Positions 35,049 to 44,245 of a DNA stretch of 64,000 bases are shown in pieces. The stretch is from assembly GCA_905214875.1 (NCBI GenBank), contig CAJMNR010000001.1, positions 124,001-188,000 on the forward strand, in the 5' to 3' direction. Position 1 is the first letter of the stretch, and each line of letters starts with the position of its first letter. Source of the DNA: an uncultured bacterium (GTDB lineage: Bacteria > Bacillota > Clostridia > Lachnospirales > Lachnospiraceae). Both the position numbers and the translations under genes were made by a program. The notes beneath the pieces were generated by a model. The model made no database searches. It saw nothing but the letters and a program-made list of their open reading frames with translations, and had not been told where the DNA came from.

Positions 35049-35895
35049 AATCTTCTTCTTTTTCATGAAATAGATGAACATCTTTGTCTTGGAGATATAC
35101 ATTAATTTCTGCTCCAACAAATAAGATGTACATACAAAAATAGACCCATAACATAAGGAATACAATAGCAGTAAGACTTCCGTAAGTGGAAGAGAAGCCT
35201 GCCATATTATCGATATAATAAGAATACCCGAAGGAAAATACAAGCCAGCCAGCAGCAGCAATAATTGCGCCAGGAAGTTCATGTAAGATTCGAGTCTTCC
35301 TATTTGGAATAAAGATGAACATGAGCAGGAAAAATAACGTCAAAATGGTGAGTGCTGTAATTGCACGGGCACTGATGATGACAAGAGCGATATCTGCAAG
35401 TTCCGGATAATAATTAATAAACCATTGATAAATCTGATTGCCAAATACTAAAATTACTAACGTAATAATGATTAAAATAGTAAATACAAGTGTATAAAGT
35501 GCAGAAATAAGGCGAAGCTTAAAATAGTTCCTTGTTTCTTTGATTCGATAAACGGAATTAAGGCCGCGGACTAACCCAAGAAAACCCTTGGAGGCAGACC
35601 AAAGCGCTGTAATTGCAGTTACTGAAGTAATTGCACGGGTTCCTTTTTCATAAACTTCACTAATGATTAGGATCACTGTGGAATTTATAGCTTTTGGCAT
35701 AAAGGTATTGAAGATACGCATTATCATACTCTCCGTTAATGGAAGGTATTGTATCAGGGTCAATAAAAACATAATAAAAGGGAAAAAGGATAAAATTAAA
35801 AAGAATGCCGCTTGTGCCGAGAAGACAGAGACAAAGGCTTTATTCATTTGATCCATAATCTCTTTTATTATAAGATAAACTCGTTTTATGCTCAT
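35047..35895 (-). CDS. YihY/BrkB-family inner membrane protein
   Basis: About 282 residues from the ATG at 35895, preceded by GGAGG. The longer open frame to 35964 lacks a ribosome binding site. There are six membrane helices, with the family phrases SAQAAFFLILSFFPFIMFLL, ALWSASKGFLGLVRGLN and PGAIIAAAGWLVFSFGYSYY. The C-terminal tail is short and acidic. The family was once called ribonuclease BN, but its members are not RNases, and transport or lipid-related roles are suspected. Transcribed alone. Confidence 0.88.
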   Translation of the reverse strand: MSIKRVYLIIKEIMDQMNKAFVSVFSAQAAFFLILSFFPFIMFLLTLIQYLPLTESMIMRIFNTFMPKAINSTVILIISEVYEKGTRAITSVTAITALWSASKGFLGLVRGLNSVYRIKETRNYFKLRLISALYTLVFTILIIITLVILVFGNQIYQWFINYYPELADIALVIISARAITALTILTLFFLLMFIFIPNRKTRILHELPGAIIAAAGWLVFSFGYSYYIDNMAGFSSTYGSLTAIVFLMLWVYFCMYILFVGAEINVYLQDKDVHLFHEKEED

Positions 35896-36034
35896 AGGTA
35901 ACCTCCAGTGATAAAACGGAAAAATTACGAAAATATAGTAAATTATATGATTCAAATTTCGCAAGTATTATTTTTATCATTATTATGTATCAATTGCAAG
36001 CATTTTACTTAAATAAAAAAAAACATTGGTTATC

Positions 36035-36062
36035 TTGACACATTTTCAAATTGTGTTAAAAT
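36035..36062 (+). promoter_or_regulatory. Promoter of the pheST T-box unit
   Basis: TTGACA at 36035-36040 and TAAAAT at 36057-36062 with a 16-base spacer. Transcription should start near 36069. Confidence 0.78.
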
Positions 36063-36068
36063 TGATAG

Positions 36069-36358
36069 TAATATAGTAAAAAAAGCGAAGAAAGTGAGTA
36101 TATCAGGCGGTTTGCAGGGCTTGATATAGGGATTATTAATTTCTTTCAGAGAGAAGGAGTCATCGGCTGTAAGCTCCTTTAAGTTCAGTTAATAATTTAT
36201 TTTCCCACTGGAGCTGCATATCTGAAGAAGATTTGGTAGGATATGACGTTGGTGCACGTTACGCATATACTAAGAGCCTATTGTATTTGTTAATAGGAAT
36301 TAGGGTGGTACCGCGGGTATATTATAACCGTCCCTTTATTGTCAGGGGCGTTTTTTTT
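36069..36358 (+). promoter_or_regulatory. T-box riboswitch, probably tRNA-Phe responsive
   Basis: The T-box sequence AGGGTGGTACCGCGG is at 36302-36316, with TGGT (36306-36309) available for the tRNA 3' end. Stem I contains the AGAGAG/GGAG...CTCC segment, closed by ATTATTAA and TTAATAAT. On its 3' side the unpaired AAGTTCAG offers TTC (Phe codon) at 36184-36186 as the specifier. It ends in terminator arms CGTCCCT/AGGGGCG plus eight T (36329-36358). The family reads uncharged tRNA and turns on the downstream synthetase, which fits pheST. Confidence 0.93.
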
Positions 36359-36436
36359 ATGCCTAAAACAGTCGCTTTTAGGATAGAAAAGGCCTTGACG
36401 AAATAGATTATAATCCAAATTCGAAAGGAGATTCCC

Positions 36437-37456
36437 ATGAAAGAAAAGTTACAGAAAATCATGGATGATGCGTTATCTCAAATTAATGCATCAGAACAAA
36501 TGGATAAGTTAAACGAAATTAAGGTATCTTTCTTAGGTAAAAAAGGAGAATTAACTTCTGTCCTTAAATCTATGAAAGATGTTGCACCAGAAGACCGTCC
36601 AATGGTAGGACAGTTAGTAAATGATGCAAGAAATGCAATCGAAGCGAAAATCGATGAAAAGAAAGCGAAATTTGAAAAAGCAATTTTAGAAGCACGTCTT
36701 CAAAATGAAACAATTGACGTTACATTACCAGCGAAAAAACCAATGGTAGGACATCGTCATCCAAATACAACAGTTTTAGAAGAAGTTGAAAAAATCTTCG
36801 TTGGTATGGGATATGAAGTAGTAGAAGGTCCAGAAGTAGAATACGACTACTACAACTTCGAAGCTCTTAACATTCCAGCAAACCATCCAGCAAAAGATGA
36901 ACAGGATACATTCTATGTAAACTCTAACATCTTATTACGTACACAAACATCTGGTGTTCAGGTTCATGAAATGGAAAAAGGAAAGCTTCCTATCCGTATG
37001 ATCGCTCCAGGTAGAGTATTTAGATCTGATGAAGTAGATGCGACTCATAGCCCATCTTTCCACCAAATCGAAGGTTTAGTAATCGATAAGAACATTACAT
37101 TTGCAGATTTAAAAGGAACATTACAAGAGTTTGCTGCTGAATTATTCGGACCAGAAACAAAAGTTAAATTCCGTCCTCATCATTTCCAATTCACAGAGCC
37201 AAGTGCTGAAGTTGACGTTAGCTGCTTCAAATGTGGTGGTAAGGGATGCCGTTTCTGTAAAGGCGAAGGATGGATTGAAATCCTTGGCTGTGGTATGGTT
37301 CATCCAAACGTTCTTAGAATGTCTGGTATCGATCCAGAAGAATACTCAGGATTTGCATTTGGTGTAGGTCTTGAACGTATCGCTTTATTAAAATACGAAA
37401 TCGACGACATGAGATTATTATACGAAAACGATTACCGTTTCTTAAAACAATTCTAG
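36437..37456 (+). CDS. pheS: Phenylalanyl-tRNA synthetase alpha subunit
   Basis: A 339-residue catalytic subunit of the heterotetrameric class II enzyme. The N-terminal coiled coil (residues 1-85) binds tRNA. The core has HPNTTVLEEVEKIFVGMGYE, the motif 2 region RVFRSDEVDATHSPSFHQIE, the substrate-site phrase QFTEPSAEVDV, and motif 3 GVGLERIALLKY. A four-cysteine cluster (CFKCGGKGCRFCKGEGW) is present, as in many Firmicute PheS. AAAGGAGA precedes the ATG. It is controlled by the T-box and followed by pheT after a 157-base gap. Confidence 0.97.
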   Translation: MKEKLQKIMDDALSQINASEQMDKLNEIKVSFLGKKGELTSVLKSMKDVAPEDRPMVGQLVNDARNAIEAKIDEKKAKFEKAILEARLQNETIDVTLPAKKPMVGHRHPNTTVLEEVEKIFVGMGYEVVEGPEVEYDYYNFEALNIPANHPAKDEQDTFYVNSNILLRTQTSGVQVHEMEKGKLPIRMIAPGRVFRSDEVDATHSPSFHQIEGLVIDKNITFADLKGTLQEFAAELFGPETKVKFRPHHFQFTEPSAEVDVSCFKCGGKGCRFCKGEGWIEILGCGMVHPNVLRMSGIDPEEYSGFAFGVGLERIALLKYEIDDMRLLYENDYRFLKQF

Positions 37457-37613
37457 GGTGGCTTTTCCACGCAAAAGGGCTTTAAGGATTGCAGGATGAA
37501 AAACCGTGGAGTTTGTAAAGAATGAAAAGACACGGGGAAGTTGTCGAGCAAGATCAAATTATTCAAAATATAATTAACGAAAATATAGATAAATAAATTT
37601 GGAGGTAATAGGC

Positions 37614-40049
37614 ATGAATACACCTTTATCATGGATTAGAGCGTATGTTCCGGATCTTGACGTGACAGATCAGGAGTATATGGATGGAATGACATTATCA
37701 GGTTCCAAAGTTGAAACAATTGAAAACTTAGGGGAAAACCTTGATAAGATCGTTGTTGGTAGAATTAATAAGATTGAAAGACATCCAGATGCGGATAAAT
37801 TAGTTGTTTGTCAGGTACAAATCTCAGAAGATGGAGAAGAAGTACAAATCGTAACAGGAGCTAGCAATGTATTAGAGGGACAATTAGTTCCTGTAGTACT
37901 TGATGGTGGACGTGTTGCTACAAACCACGATGGAGAAAAAGTTCCAGGTGGCGTTAAAATTAAAAAAGGTAAATTAAGAGGGGTTCCTTCTTTCGGTATG
38001 ATGTGTTCTATCGTTGAGCTTGGTTCCAGCAAAGACTTCTATCCAGATGCAGTAGATGGAATCTATATCCTTAGCGATAACCCAGCATATAAAGATGCTA
38101 AAATCGGTTCTGATGCAGCAGAAGTACTTGGACTTAGAGACACAGTAGTAGAATACGAAATCACATCTAACCGTGTAGATTGTTTCGGTGTATTAGGTAT
38201 CGCAAGAGAAGCGGCAGCAACATTTAGAAAAAGCTTTGTTCCTCCAGTGATCACAGTGACTGAAAACAATGAAAAAGCAAGCGATTACATCAGCGTTGAT
38301 GTATTAGCAAATGACCTTTGCAGCCGTTACATCGCAAGAGTTGTAAAGAACATTAAGATCGGACCATCTCCAGAATGGATGCAAAGAAGATTAGCAAACG
38401 CAGGAATTCGTCCAATCAACAATTTAGTAGATATCACAAACTATGTTATGGAAGAATTAGGCCAACCAATGCATGCCTATGATTTAGATACTGTAGCAGG
38501 TAAGAAGATCATCGTTCGTCGTGCAAATGATGGAGAAAAATTCACAACACTTGACGGACAGGAAAGAGATGTAGATTCTTCCATGTTAATGATCTGTGAC
38601 GAACAAAAAGCAATCGGTATTGCAGGTATCATGGGTGGAGAAAACTCCATGATCACAGATGATGTAAAGACTGTATTATTTGAAGCAGCTTGTTTCGATG
38701 GAACAAACATCCGTCATACAGGTAAGAAACTTGGTATGAGAACAGATGCACAAGCAAAATTCGAAAAAGACCTTGATCCAAATACTGCAGAGCAAGCAAT
38801 CAACAGAGCTTGCCAATTAATCGTAGAATTAGGCGTAGGTGAAGTAGTTGGTGGTATGGTAGACGTATATCCAGAAAAACGTGGACCAAAATACATCGAC
38901 TTTACTCCAGACAAAATCAATCAATTATTAGGAACTGATATTGATGCAGAAACAATGATTTCTTACTTCAAGATGATCGACCTTGAATATGATGAAGCAA
39001 AGAAACAAGTAATCGTACCATCATGGAGACAAGATCTTGAATGTATGGCTGATCTTGCAGAAGAAGTAGCTCGTTTCTACGGATACGACAAGATTCCAGT
39101 AAGCCTTCCAACAGGTCAGGCAACTGCAGGTAAGATTTCATTCAAATTAAGAATTGAAAACATCGCTCGTGATGTTGCAGAACAATTTGGTTTCAATGAA
39201 AGTATGAATTACTCCTTTGAAAGTCCAAAGGTATTTGATAAGTTATTAATCGATCAGGATGACAAGTTAAGAGAGACAGTAACGATCATGAACCCACTTG
39301 GTGAAGATTACTCTATTATGAGAACATTACCTCTTAACGGAATGCTTTCTTCCTTATCTACAAACTTCAATCACCGTAATAAAAACGTTCGCTTATACGA
39401 AATTGCCAATATCTATATTCCAAAGGCACTTCCACTTACAGAATTACCAGATGAAAGAACACAATTCTCATTAGGAATGTATGGAGAAGGTGATTTCTTC
39501 ACAATGAAAGGTGTTGTAGAAGAATTCCTTGAAAAATGCGGACTTAAGAAGTTAGTAACGTATAATCCAAAGGCTGGAAAGAACTTCTTACACCCAGGCC
39601 GTCAGGCGGAAATCATCTATGATGGTGTTGTAATTGGTTACCTTGGAGAAATCCATCCAACAGTACAACAAAACTATGCAATTAAAGAACGTGTCAATGT
39701 TGCAGTAATCGATATGCCAGAAGTAGTAAGCCGTGCAACATTTGATGTAAAATACGAAGGCGTAGCAAAATTCCCTACAGTTACTCGTGACATCAGTTTA
39801 ATGATGAAGAAAGAGGTTATGGTTGGGGAAATCGAAGCTGTAATTCGTAAAAACGGTGGAAATCTTCTTGAAAGCTATCATTTATTTGATGTATATGAAG
39901 GAAGCCAAATTGCAGAAGGTTATAAATCAGTGGCATATTCTATCAGCTTCAAAGCAAAAGATAGAACACTTGAAGATAAAGATGTAACTCCGATTATGGA
40001 AAAAATCATAAAATCATTAGAAGAAATGGGAATCGAACAACGTAAATAA
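37614..40049 (+). CDS. pheT: Phenylalanyl-tRNA synthetase beta subunit
   Basis: 811 residues from ATG 37614, preceded by GGAGGTAA. The open frame extends to a TTG at 37599, but that TTG overlaps the ribosome binding site. The domains in order are: the EMAP/tRNA-binding OB fold (residues 40-155, KIVVGRINKIERHPDADKLV), the B3/B4 editing domain (about 210-390), B5 (about 400-480), the core-like domain and the C-terminal ferredoxin-like anticodon-binding domain (about 715-811, KFPTVTRDISLMM). The beta subunit edits Tyr-tRNA-Phe and recognises tRNA. The gap from pheS holds a TCCACG/CGTGGA inverted repeat. Confidence 0.97.
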   Translation: MNTPLSWIRAYVPDLDVTDQEYMDGMTLSGSKVETIENLGENLDKIVVGRINKIERHPDADKLVVCQVQISEDGEEVQIVTGASNVLEGQLVPVVLDGGRVATNHDGEKVPGGVKIKKGKLRGVPSFGMMCSIVELGSSKDFYPDAVDGIYILSDNPAYKDAKIGSDAAEVLGLRDTVVEYEITSNRVDCFGVLGIAREAAATFRKSFVPPVITVTENNEKASDYISVDVLANDLCSRYIARVVKNIKIGPSPEWMQRRLANAGIRPINNLVDITNYVMEELGQPMHAYDLDTVAGKKIIVRRANDGEKFTTLDGQERDVDSSMLMICDEQKAIGIAGIMGGENSMITDDVKTVLFEAACFDGTNIRHTGKKLGMRTDAQAKFEKDLDPNTAEQAINRACQLIVELGVGEVVGGMVDVYPEKRGPKYIDFTPDKINQLLGTDIDAETMISYFKMIDLEYDEAKKQVIVPSWRQDLECMADLAEEVARFYGYDKIPVSLPTGQATAGKISFKLRIENIARDVAEQFGFNESMNYSFESPKVFDKLLIDQDDKLRETVTIMNPLGEDYSIMRTLPLNGMLSSLSTNFNHRNKNVRLYEIANIYIPKALPLTELPDERTQFSLGMYGEGDFFTMKGVVEEFLEKCGLKKLVTYNPKAGKNFLHPGRQAEIIYDGVVIGYLGEIHPTVQQNYAIKERVNVAVIDMPEVVSRATFDVKYEGVAKFPTVTRDISLMMKKEVMVGEIEAVIRKNGGNLLESYHLFDVYEGSQIAEGYKSVAYSISFKAKDRTLEDKDVTPIMEKIIKSLEEMGIEQRK

Positions 40050-40079
40050 GTCATTCCTAAACTCTAAATGATATGAAAA

Positions 40080-40126
40080 ATAAGGGAAATGTACCAGTGA
40101 ACTTTTGCTAGTGCATTTCCCTTTTA
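40080..40126 (+). terminator. Terminator of pheST
   Basis: The arms AAGGGAAATG/CATTTCCCTT around a 22-base loop are followed by TTT. Confidence 0.88.
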
Positions 40127-40196
40127 TAGTTGAATTACCTGTGATTTGTGGTAAGATAAAGACAAAGTGCGCATATAAATATTGGAGTGAAAATTA

Positions 40197-40700
40197 TTGA
40201 GTAATAAGAAAAGACAACATACAACAAATATTTTGCGGTTTTTCTTTGTGATTTATATGGGTGTATTGTTTTATTTTATGTTTTTTAGTGAACGATATGG
40301 TCGTACAATTACGAGCGACACATATCGATATAATTTAGAATTATTTCTCGAGATTAAGAGATTTATAAAGTATAGAGATATCGTTGGTGTAGAAAGCTTT
40401 GTGGTGAACATATTAGGCAATGTACTAGTGTTTGTTCCATTTGGGTTCTTAGTGCCAGTGATACGAAAGAGAAGGATGAATAAGCAGTCAAGCGGATTTT
40501 TTCATAGGACAATCCGTACGTTTTGGTTACTAATCTGTGTAACGGTTTTCAGCTTTGAATTATCCTTATTTATCGAAACGACACAGCTGATTACTAAAAT
40601 AGGCTGTTTTGATGTAGACGACTTGTTTATGAATACGGTTGGAGGCTTATTAGGAGGAATACTGTATGTCATAGGACGAAAACTTATGAAAAGGAGATGA
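40197..40700 (+). CDS. VanZ-like membrane protein
   Basis: 167 residues with four membrane helices and the VanZ-family phrases NILGNVLVFVPFGFLVPV and FIETTQLITKIGCFDVDDLF. The start is TTG with GGAGTGA six bases upstream. VanZ proteins confer low-level teicoplanin tolerance in vanA clusters, but most homologues have unproven envelope roles. It is followed six bases later by a small membrane protein and then a VanR/VanS-like pair. No vanH/A/X-type genes are present, so glycopeptide resistance should not be inferred. Confidence 0.85.
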   Translation: MSNKKRQHTTNILRFFFVIYMGVLFYFMFFSERYGRTITSDTYRYNLELFLEIKRFIKYRDIVGVESFVVNILGNVLVFVPFGFLVPVIRKRRMNKQSSGFFHRTIRTFWLLICVTVFSFELSLFIETTQLITKIGCFDVDDLFMNTVGGLLGGILYVIGRKLMKRR

Positions 40701-40706
40701 TAGACA

Positions 40707-41033
40707 ATGAAACGTAAGAAGAAAAGAAGTTATATGTTTACGGATAAGCAACATCCGGTAGAAGCGATTATATCCATTATAATTGGTGTTGCAATCCTTG
40801 TTACGGTTCTTGTATTGAGCTATAAATCAAGTCTAACAGGAGGAAATGGACCAATTCTATATGGTATCATCAGCTTCTTTGCTATGATTTTATCATTAGC
40901 GGCATTTGTCGTATCGGTATTATCCTTACGAGATAAAGAAGTATTTCGTTTGTTCCCGATGATTGGCACCATCTTAAACGGATTTATCTTTATTTCATTA
41001 TTTGTAATCTATATGCTGGGAATCAGTGTATAA
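40707..41033 (+). CDS. Small three-helix membrane protein, function unknown
   Basis: 108 residues. A very basic start (MKRKKKRSYMF) is followed by three membrane helices at about residues 18-40, 50-72 and 82-105 (MIGTILNGFIFISLFVIYML). I do not recognise a characterised family; similar small proteins are common in Lachnospiraceae genomes (general impression, not checked). It sits six bases after the VanZ-like gene and 35 bases before the response regulator, so all four genes may form one unit. Confidence 0.7.
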   Translation: MKRKKKRSYMFTDKQHPVEAIISIIIGVAILVTVLVLSYKSSLTGGNGPILYGIISFFAMILSLAAFVVSVLSLRDKEVFRLFPMIGTILNGFIFISLFVIYMLGISV

Positions 41034-41068
41034 CATAGATAGGCATACTAAAAACGAAAGGAGATTTT

Positions 41069-41770
41069 ATGGAAAACATATCAATTCTAGTCGTTGATGA
41101 TGATAAAGAAATCGCGCAGTTGGTAGAGATACATTTAGCTACTGACGGATATACCGTATTGAAGGCAAATGATGCGTATGAAGGGCTTAAATTATTAGAA
41201 CAAAACGATGTTAAGCTTGCAATTTTAGACATTATGATGCCGGGGATGGACGGACTTGAGATGTGTAAACGAATTCGTGAGAAGAGCGCAATCCCGATTA
41301 TTATGTTAAGCGCAAAGTCTTCGGATTTAGATAAGATAAAGGGCTTGAGTACAGGCGCAGACGATTATGTCGTTAAGCCATTTAACCCATTAGAATTAAC
41401 AGCAAGAGTAAAATCACAGCTTAGAAGGTTTACACTATTAAACCCTTCCAGTCATGAAACTGCTTCAGACAATGAGATTGTGACAGAACATCTTACAATC
41501 AGTAAAGAGGCTCATAAGGTAGTTGCCTATGATAAAGAAGTGAAACTTACACCAATTGAGTTCGATATATTATATTTGCTTGCCTCTAATTTAGGTAAGG
41601 TATTCAGCACAGAAGAAATCTTCGAGACGGTTTGGAATGAAAAGATGTTTGAGGCGAACAATACAGTAATGGTACACATCAGACGATTACGAGAGAAGAT
41701 AGAGATGGATTCCCGTAACGCCCAAATCATAAAAACCGTGTGGGGAGTGGGATACAAAATTGACAAGTAG
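41069..41770 (+). CDS. OmpR/VanR-family response regulator
   Basis: A 233-residue two-domain regulator. The receiver domain (1-120) has the acidic pair DDD near residue 11, the phosphoacceptor in LAILDIMMPGMDG near residue 54, and the conserved Lys in VVKPFNP. The C-terminal winged helix (about 135-233) has VKLTPIEFDILYLLASNLGK and MVHIRRLREKIE. It overlaps the partner kinase gene by 11 bases, which implies translational coupling. It is closely similar in layout to the regulator at 62368. Confidence 0.95.
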   Translation: MENISILVVDDDKEIAQLVEIHLATDGYTVLKANDAYEGLKLLEQNDVKLAILDIMMPGMDGLEMCKRIREKSAIPIIMLSAKSSDLDKIKGLSTGADDYVVKPFNPLELTARVKSQLRRFTLLNPSSHETASDNEIVTEHLTISKEAHKVVAYDKEVKLTPIEFDILYLLASNLGKVFSTEEIFETVWNEKMFEANNTVMVHIRRLREKIEMDSRNAQIIKTVWGVGYKIDK

Positions 41771-42974
41771 AAGCGTATTTAAAAGCTTTCGATTTGAAGT
41801 TGTATTATATAGTATACTTAGCCTTTTGTACACAATTGCTACAGAGGCAATTATTTATTGTTTCGTATATTATGCACGAATCTTTGGCAAGGAATTAATA
41901 GATGCAGGAAGAACGAATATCAGTATGAAACAGGCACTCGAGAATATCTGGAACATGCCGATACAGAACAATACTAGTTTTTTAGATGGTTCCTCATCCA
42001 CAGGGCTTACCCATTCCTTGACATCAGTACTTACGTTAAATAAGGATTACTTGGTAATCACGTTGATTATAGCCTTTTTATTAGGAATGATCTTATTTAT
42101 CATATATTTCTTATTATTAACGAGACGTTTATCTAACTATCTTTATGAAATATCCGATGGAATCAAAGTAATAGCAAGCGGAAAGTTTGAATCCAGAATT
42201 CGTGTCAAAAATGACGATGAGTTTGGAGTTATAGCGACATCGGTAAATAAGATGGCAGCAGATATCAATGAGATGATGGAAAATGAAAGAAGAAACGAGC
42301 AATTGAAGCATGAACTTATTACAAATGTTGCACATGACTTGCGTACGCCTCTTACTTCGATTATCGGTTATCTGGAGCTTGCCAGCCAGCAGGGTGTTGA
42401 ACAAGAGAAGAAAGAACGTTATTTAGAAATTGCCTATGATAAGTCGAGACGTTTACAAAGCTTGATTGAAGACTTATTTAGCTATACGAAGTTTAGCTCA
42501 GGTGAAGTAAAGGTTGTAAAAGAGGAAATAGACCTTTTAAAACTTCTTCAGCAGATGATAGATGAGTTTTATCCAAGCTTTCAAGAAGCTAATTTGCAGT
42601 ATGAGCTTGTAAGTAATGTGCAAAAAATCAAAGTCAATGTGGATGGTAACTTGCTTGCAAGGGCAATTGCCAATCTAATCAGCAATGCCGTGAAGTATGG
42701 GAAAGATGGAAAGAAGATCAAAGTGGAATTGAAGAAAATCGGAAAACGAGCTGAGATTTCAGTCATTAATTATGGTGCAATCATTCCTAAAGAAGATCTT
42801 CCTTATATCTTTGATAAATTTTACCGCGTAGAAGGATCCCGTTCCATGGATACCGGCGGTACTGGACTTGGACTTGCAATCGCAAAGAAAATCCTAATTT
42901 TACATGATGGAGATATTACGGTAGCAAGTGATGAATTTAAAACAGAGTTTAAAATGATTCTGCCAATTGAGTAG
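41760..42974 (+). CDS. VanS-like sensor histidine kinase
   Basis: 404 residues, starting at a TTG inside the end of the response regulator gene. There are two membrane helices (about 12-38 and 98-124) with a short external loop of about 60 residues. A HAMP linker, HisKA with VAHDLRTPLTSIIGYLEL (phospho-His), and HATPase with NLISNAVKYG, IPKEDLPYIFDKFYR and GGTGLGLAIAKKI follow. The small sensor loop suggests it senses membrane or small ligands. Partner of the regulator at 41069. Confidence 0.94.
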   Translation: MTSRSVFKSFRFEVVLYSILSLLYTIATEAIIYCFVYYARIFGKELIDAGRTNISMKQALENIWNMPIQNNTSFLDGSSSTGLTHSLTSVLTLNKDYLVITLIIAFLLGMILFIIYFLLLTRRLSNYLYEISDGIKVIASGKFESRIRVKNDDEFGVIATSVNKMAADINEMMENERRNEQLKHELITNVAHDLRTPLTSIIGYLELASQQGVEQEKKERYLEIAYDKSRRLQSLIEDLFSYTKFSSGEVKVVKEEIDLLKLLQQMIDEFYPSFQEANLQYELVSNVQKIKVNVDGNLLARAIANLISNAVKYGKDGKKIKVELKKIGKRAEISVINYGAIIPKEDLPYIFDKFYRVEGSRSMDTGGTGLGLAIAKKILILHDGDITVASDEFKTEFKMILPIE

Positions 42975-43004
42975 AAAAAAAGCAATCATATTGTTACAAA
43001 GAGA

Positions 43005-43052
43005 AAATATGCCTGTAAATATTTAACAAATATTTGCAGTCATATTTTTTTA
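43005..43052 (+). terminator. Terminator of the VanRS-like pair
   Basis: The arms AAATATGCCTGTAAATATTT and AAATATTTGCAGTCATATTT, with a three-base AAC loop and one internal mismatch, are followed by TTTT. Confidence 0.85.
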
Positions 43053-43129
43053 TGTTTGTAGCCTTTTTTGGTTCTAACTGGTTTTCGTTAATTTTCGGTA
43101 TCCATATCTCCAATTTAATTTCAGAGATG

Positions 43130-43157
43130 TTGACTCATTGTTAAGGAATGATATAAT
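43130..43157 (+). promoter_or_regulatory. Promoter of the SleB-like hydrolase gene
   Basis: TTGACT at 43130-43135 and TATAAT at 43152-43157 with a 16-base spacer. It is a vegetative SigA type rather than an evident sporulation promoter. Confidence 0.78.
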
Positions 43158-43217
43158 TAGTTAACAGAAATGTAAAATATTTACAACAAAATATTTACAA
43201 AGAAATGAGGGAGTAAT

Positions 43218-44177
43218 ATGTCGCATCTTCGTTCGTTCCTTCACAGCTTTCATGTAAGAAAACACTACACAAAGAAAGGCTCTTATGTTTCTATTGTAGT
43301 GGTTAGCATATGTACTTTAGCAGGAGCAACTTTGGTTGCAACTGTGGGACAATTCAGTGAGAATGATAGCATACAGACAGTACATGCTAGTGAGGGCTAT
43401 CACTATTATAATGTAAGCGAAGGAACTACAGTTTCAACTATTTTACAGTTAGATAAGAAGAGCGAGATTACACCAGATAATGAAAAAAATCAATTGTTGA
43501 ATTTTGGAACGGTTCAAGAACAACAAGAAAAGGAAATGGAAATAGTTAAGGTTGATTTAGTAACAATAAAACAAAAACAGGAAGCAATCCAGACGGCCAT
43601 GGAAACGCAGATGGCAGTGATGCGTAACCAGGCAAGAGCAAATGAAGAGATGCAAAGAGAAATCACAAAGCAAAAAGAAAAGGCAGCAAAAGAAAAAGCA
43701 GCAAAAGAGAAAGCGGCAAAAGAGAAAGCAGCAAAAGAGAAAGCGGCAAAAGAGAAAGCGGCAAAAGAGAAGGCAGCAAAAGCGAAAATCAGCTTAAGCA
43801 GTTCAGAGCAGAAGGTACTGGAGAAGATTGTTGAGGCAGAAGCAGGAGACCAGGATATCAAAGGAAGAATGTTAGTTGCAAATGTCGTTATGAATCGTGT
43901 AAAGAACAAGCAGTTTCCGAATGATGTCAAAGGGGTTGTATACGAACATAGTGGTTCCTGCTATCAGTTTTCACCAGTAATGAGCGGATATATTGACCAA
44001 GTAAAAGTATCGAAAACGACAAAAGAGGCAGTGAAACGAGTAATCAAGGGAGAGGATTATTCGAAAGGTGCACTTTATTTTGTTCAAAGAGAAATTGCAT
44101 GCAAGAGTAGTTTAAGCTGGTTTGATCGTGATTTGACTAGATTGTTTAAGCATGGATGCCATACATTTTACAAATAA
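43218..44177 (+). CDS. Cell-wall hydrolase with SleB/CwlJ (Hydrolase_2) domain and KEKAA repeats
   Basis: 319 residues. An N-terminal membrane helix or signal (YVSIVVVSICTLAGATLVAT) is followed by a coiled region, then about seven KEKAA pentapeptide repeats at residues 153-190. The C-terminal SleB-like domain (about 193-319) has VLEKIVEAEAGDQDIKGRML with the catalytic Glu, and CYQFSPVMSGYI. SleB is a lytic transglycosylase that degrades spore cortex. Homologues with vegetative promoters act in growth, and the SigA-type promoter here favours that. The KEKAA block probably forms a rigid helical spacer. GAGGGAG precedes the ATG. Confidence 0.88.
   Translation: MSHLRSFLHSFHVRKHYTKKGSYVSIVVVSICTLAGATLVATVGQFSENDSIQTVHASEGYHYYNVSEGTTVSTILQLDKKSEITPDNEKNQLLNFGTVQEQQEKEMEIVKVDLVTIKQKQEAIQTAMETQMAVMRNQARANEEMQREITKQKEKAAKEKAAKEKAAKEKAAKEKAAKEKAAKEKAAKAKISLSSSEQKVLEKIVEAEAGDQDIKGRMLVANVVMNRVKNKQFPNDVKGVVYEHSGSCYQFSPVMSGYIDQVKVSKTTKEAVKRVIKGEDYSKGALYFVQREIACKSSLSWFDRDLTRLFKHGCHTFYK
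43677..43787 (+). repeat. 15-base tandem repeat coding for KEKAA
   Basis: About seven in-frame copies of a 15-base unit (GCAGCAAAAGAGAAA and variants differing at third positions such as GCG/GCA and AAA/GAA-flanking bases). Such repeats can gain or lose units without a frameshift, so spacer length may vary between strains. Confidence 0.9.
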
Positions 44178-44185
44178 GCTTTCTA

Positions 44186-44214
44186 TTGTAACCTTTCCGT
44201 AAACATGATATAAT
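44186..44214 (+). promoter_or_regulatory. Promoter of thrC
   Basis: TTGTAA at 44186-44191 and TATAAT at 44209-44214 with a 17-base spacer. The -10 is also extended (TGA before TATAAT). Confidence 0.78.
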
Positions 44215-44245
44215 ACAGAAAAATTATGGAAAAGGAATGAAGGAA

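Noticed and set aside
40197..42974. Glycopeptide resistance cluster
   Set aside because: Only VanZ-like, VanR-like and VanS-like genes occur; the ligase, dehydrogenase and dipeptidase genes that define resistance are absent.
43514..43930. Minus-strand frame with SFAAF repeats
   Set aside because: It is the antisense shadow of the KEKAA tandem repeats in the SleB-like gene.
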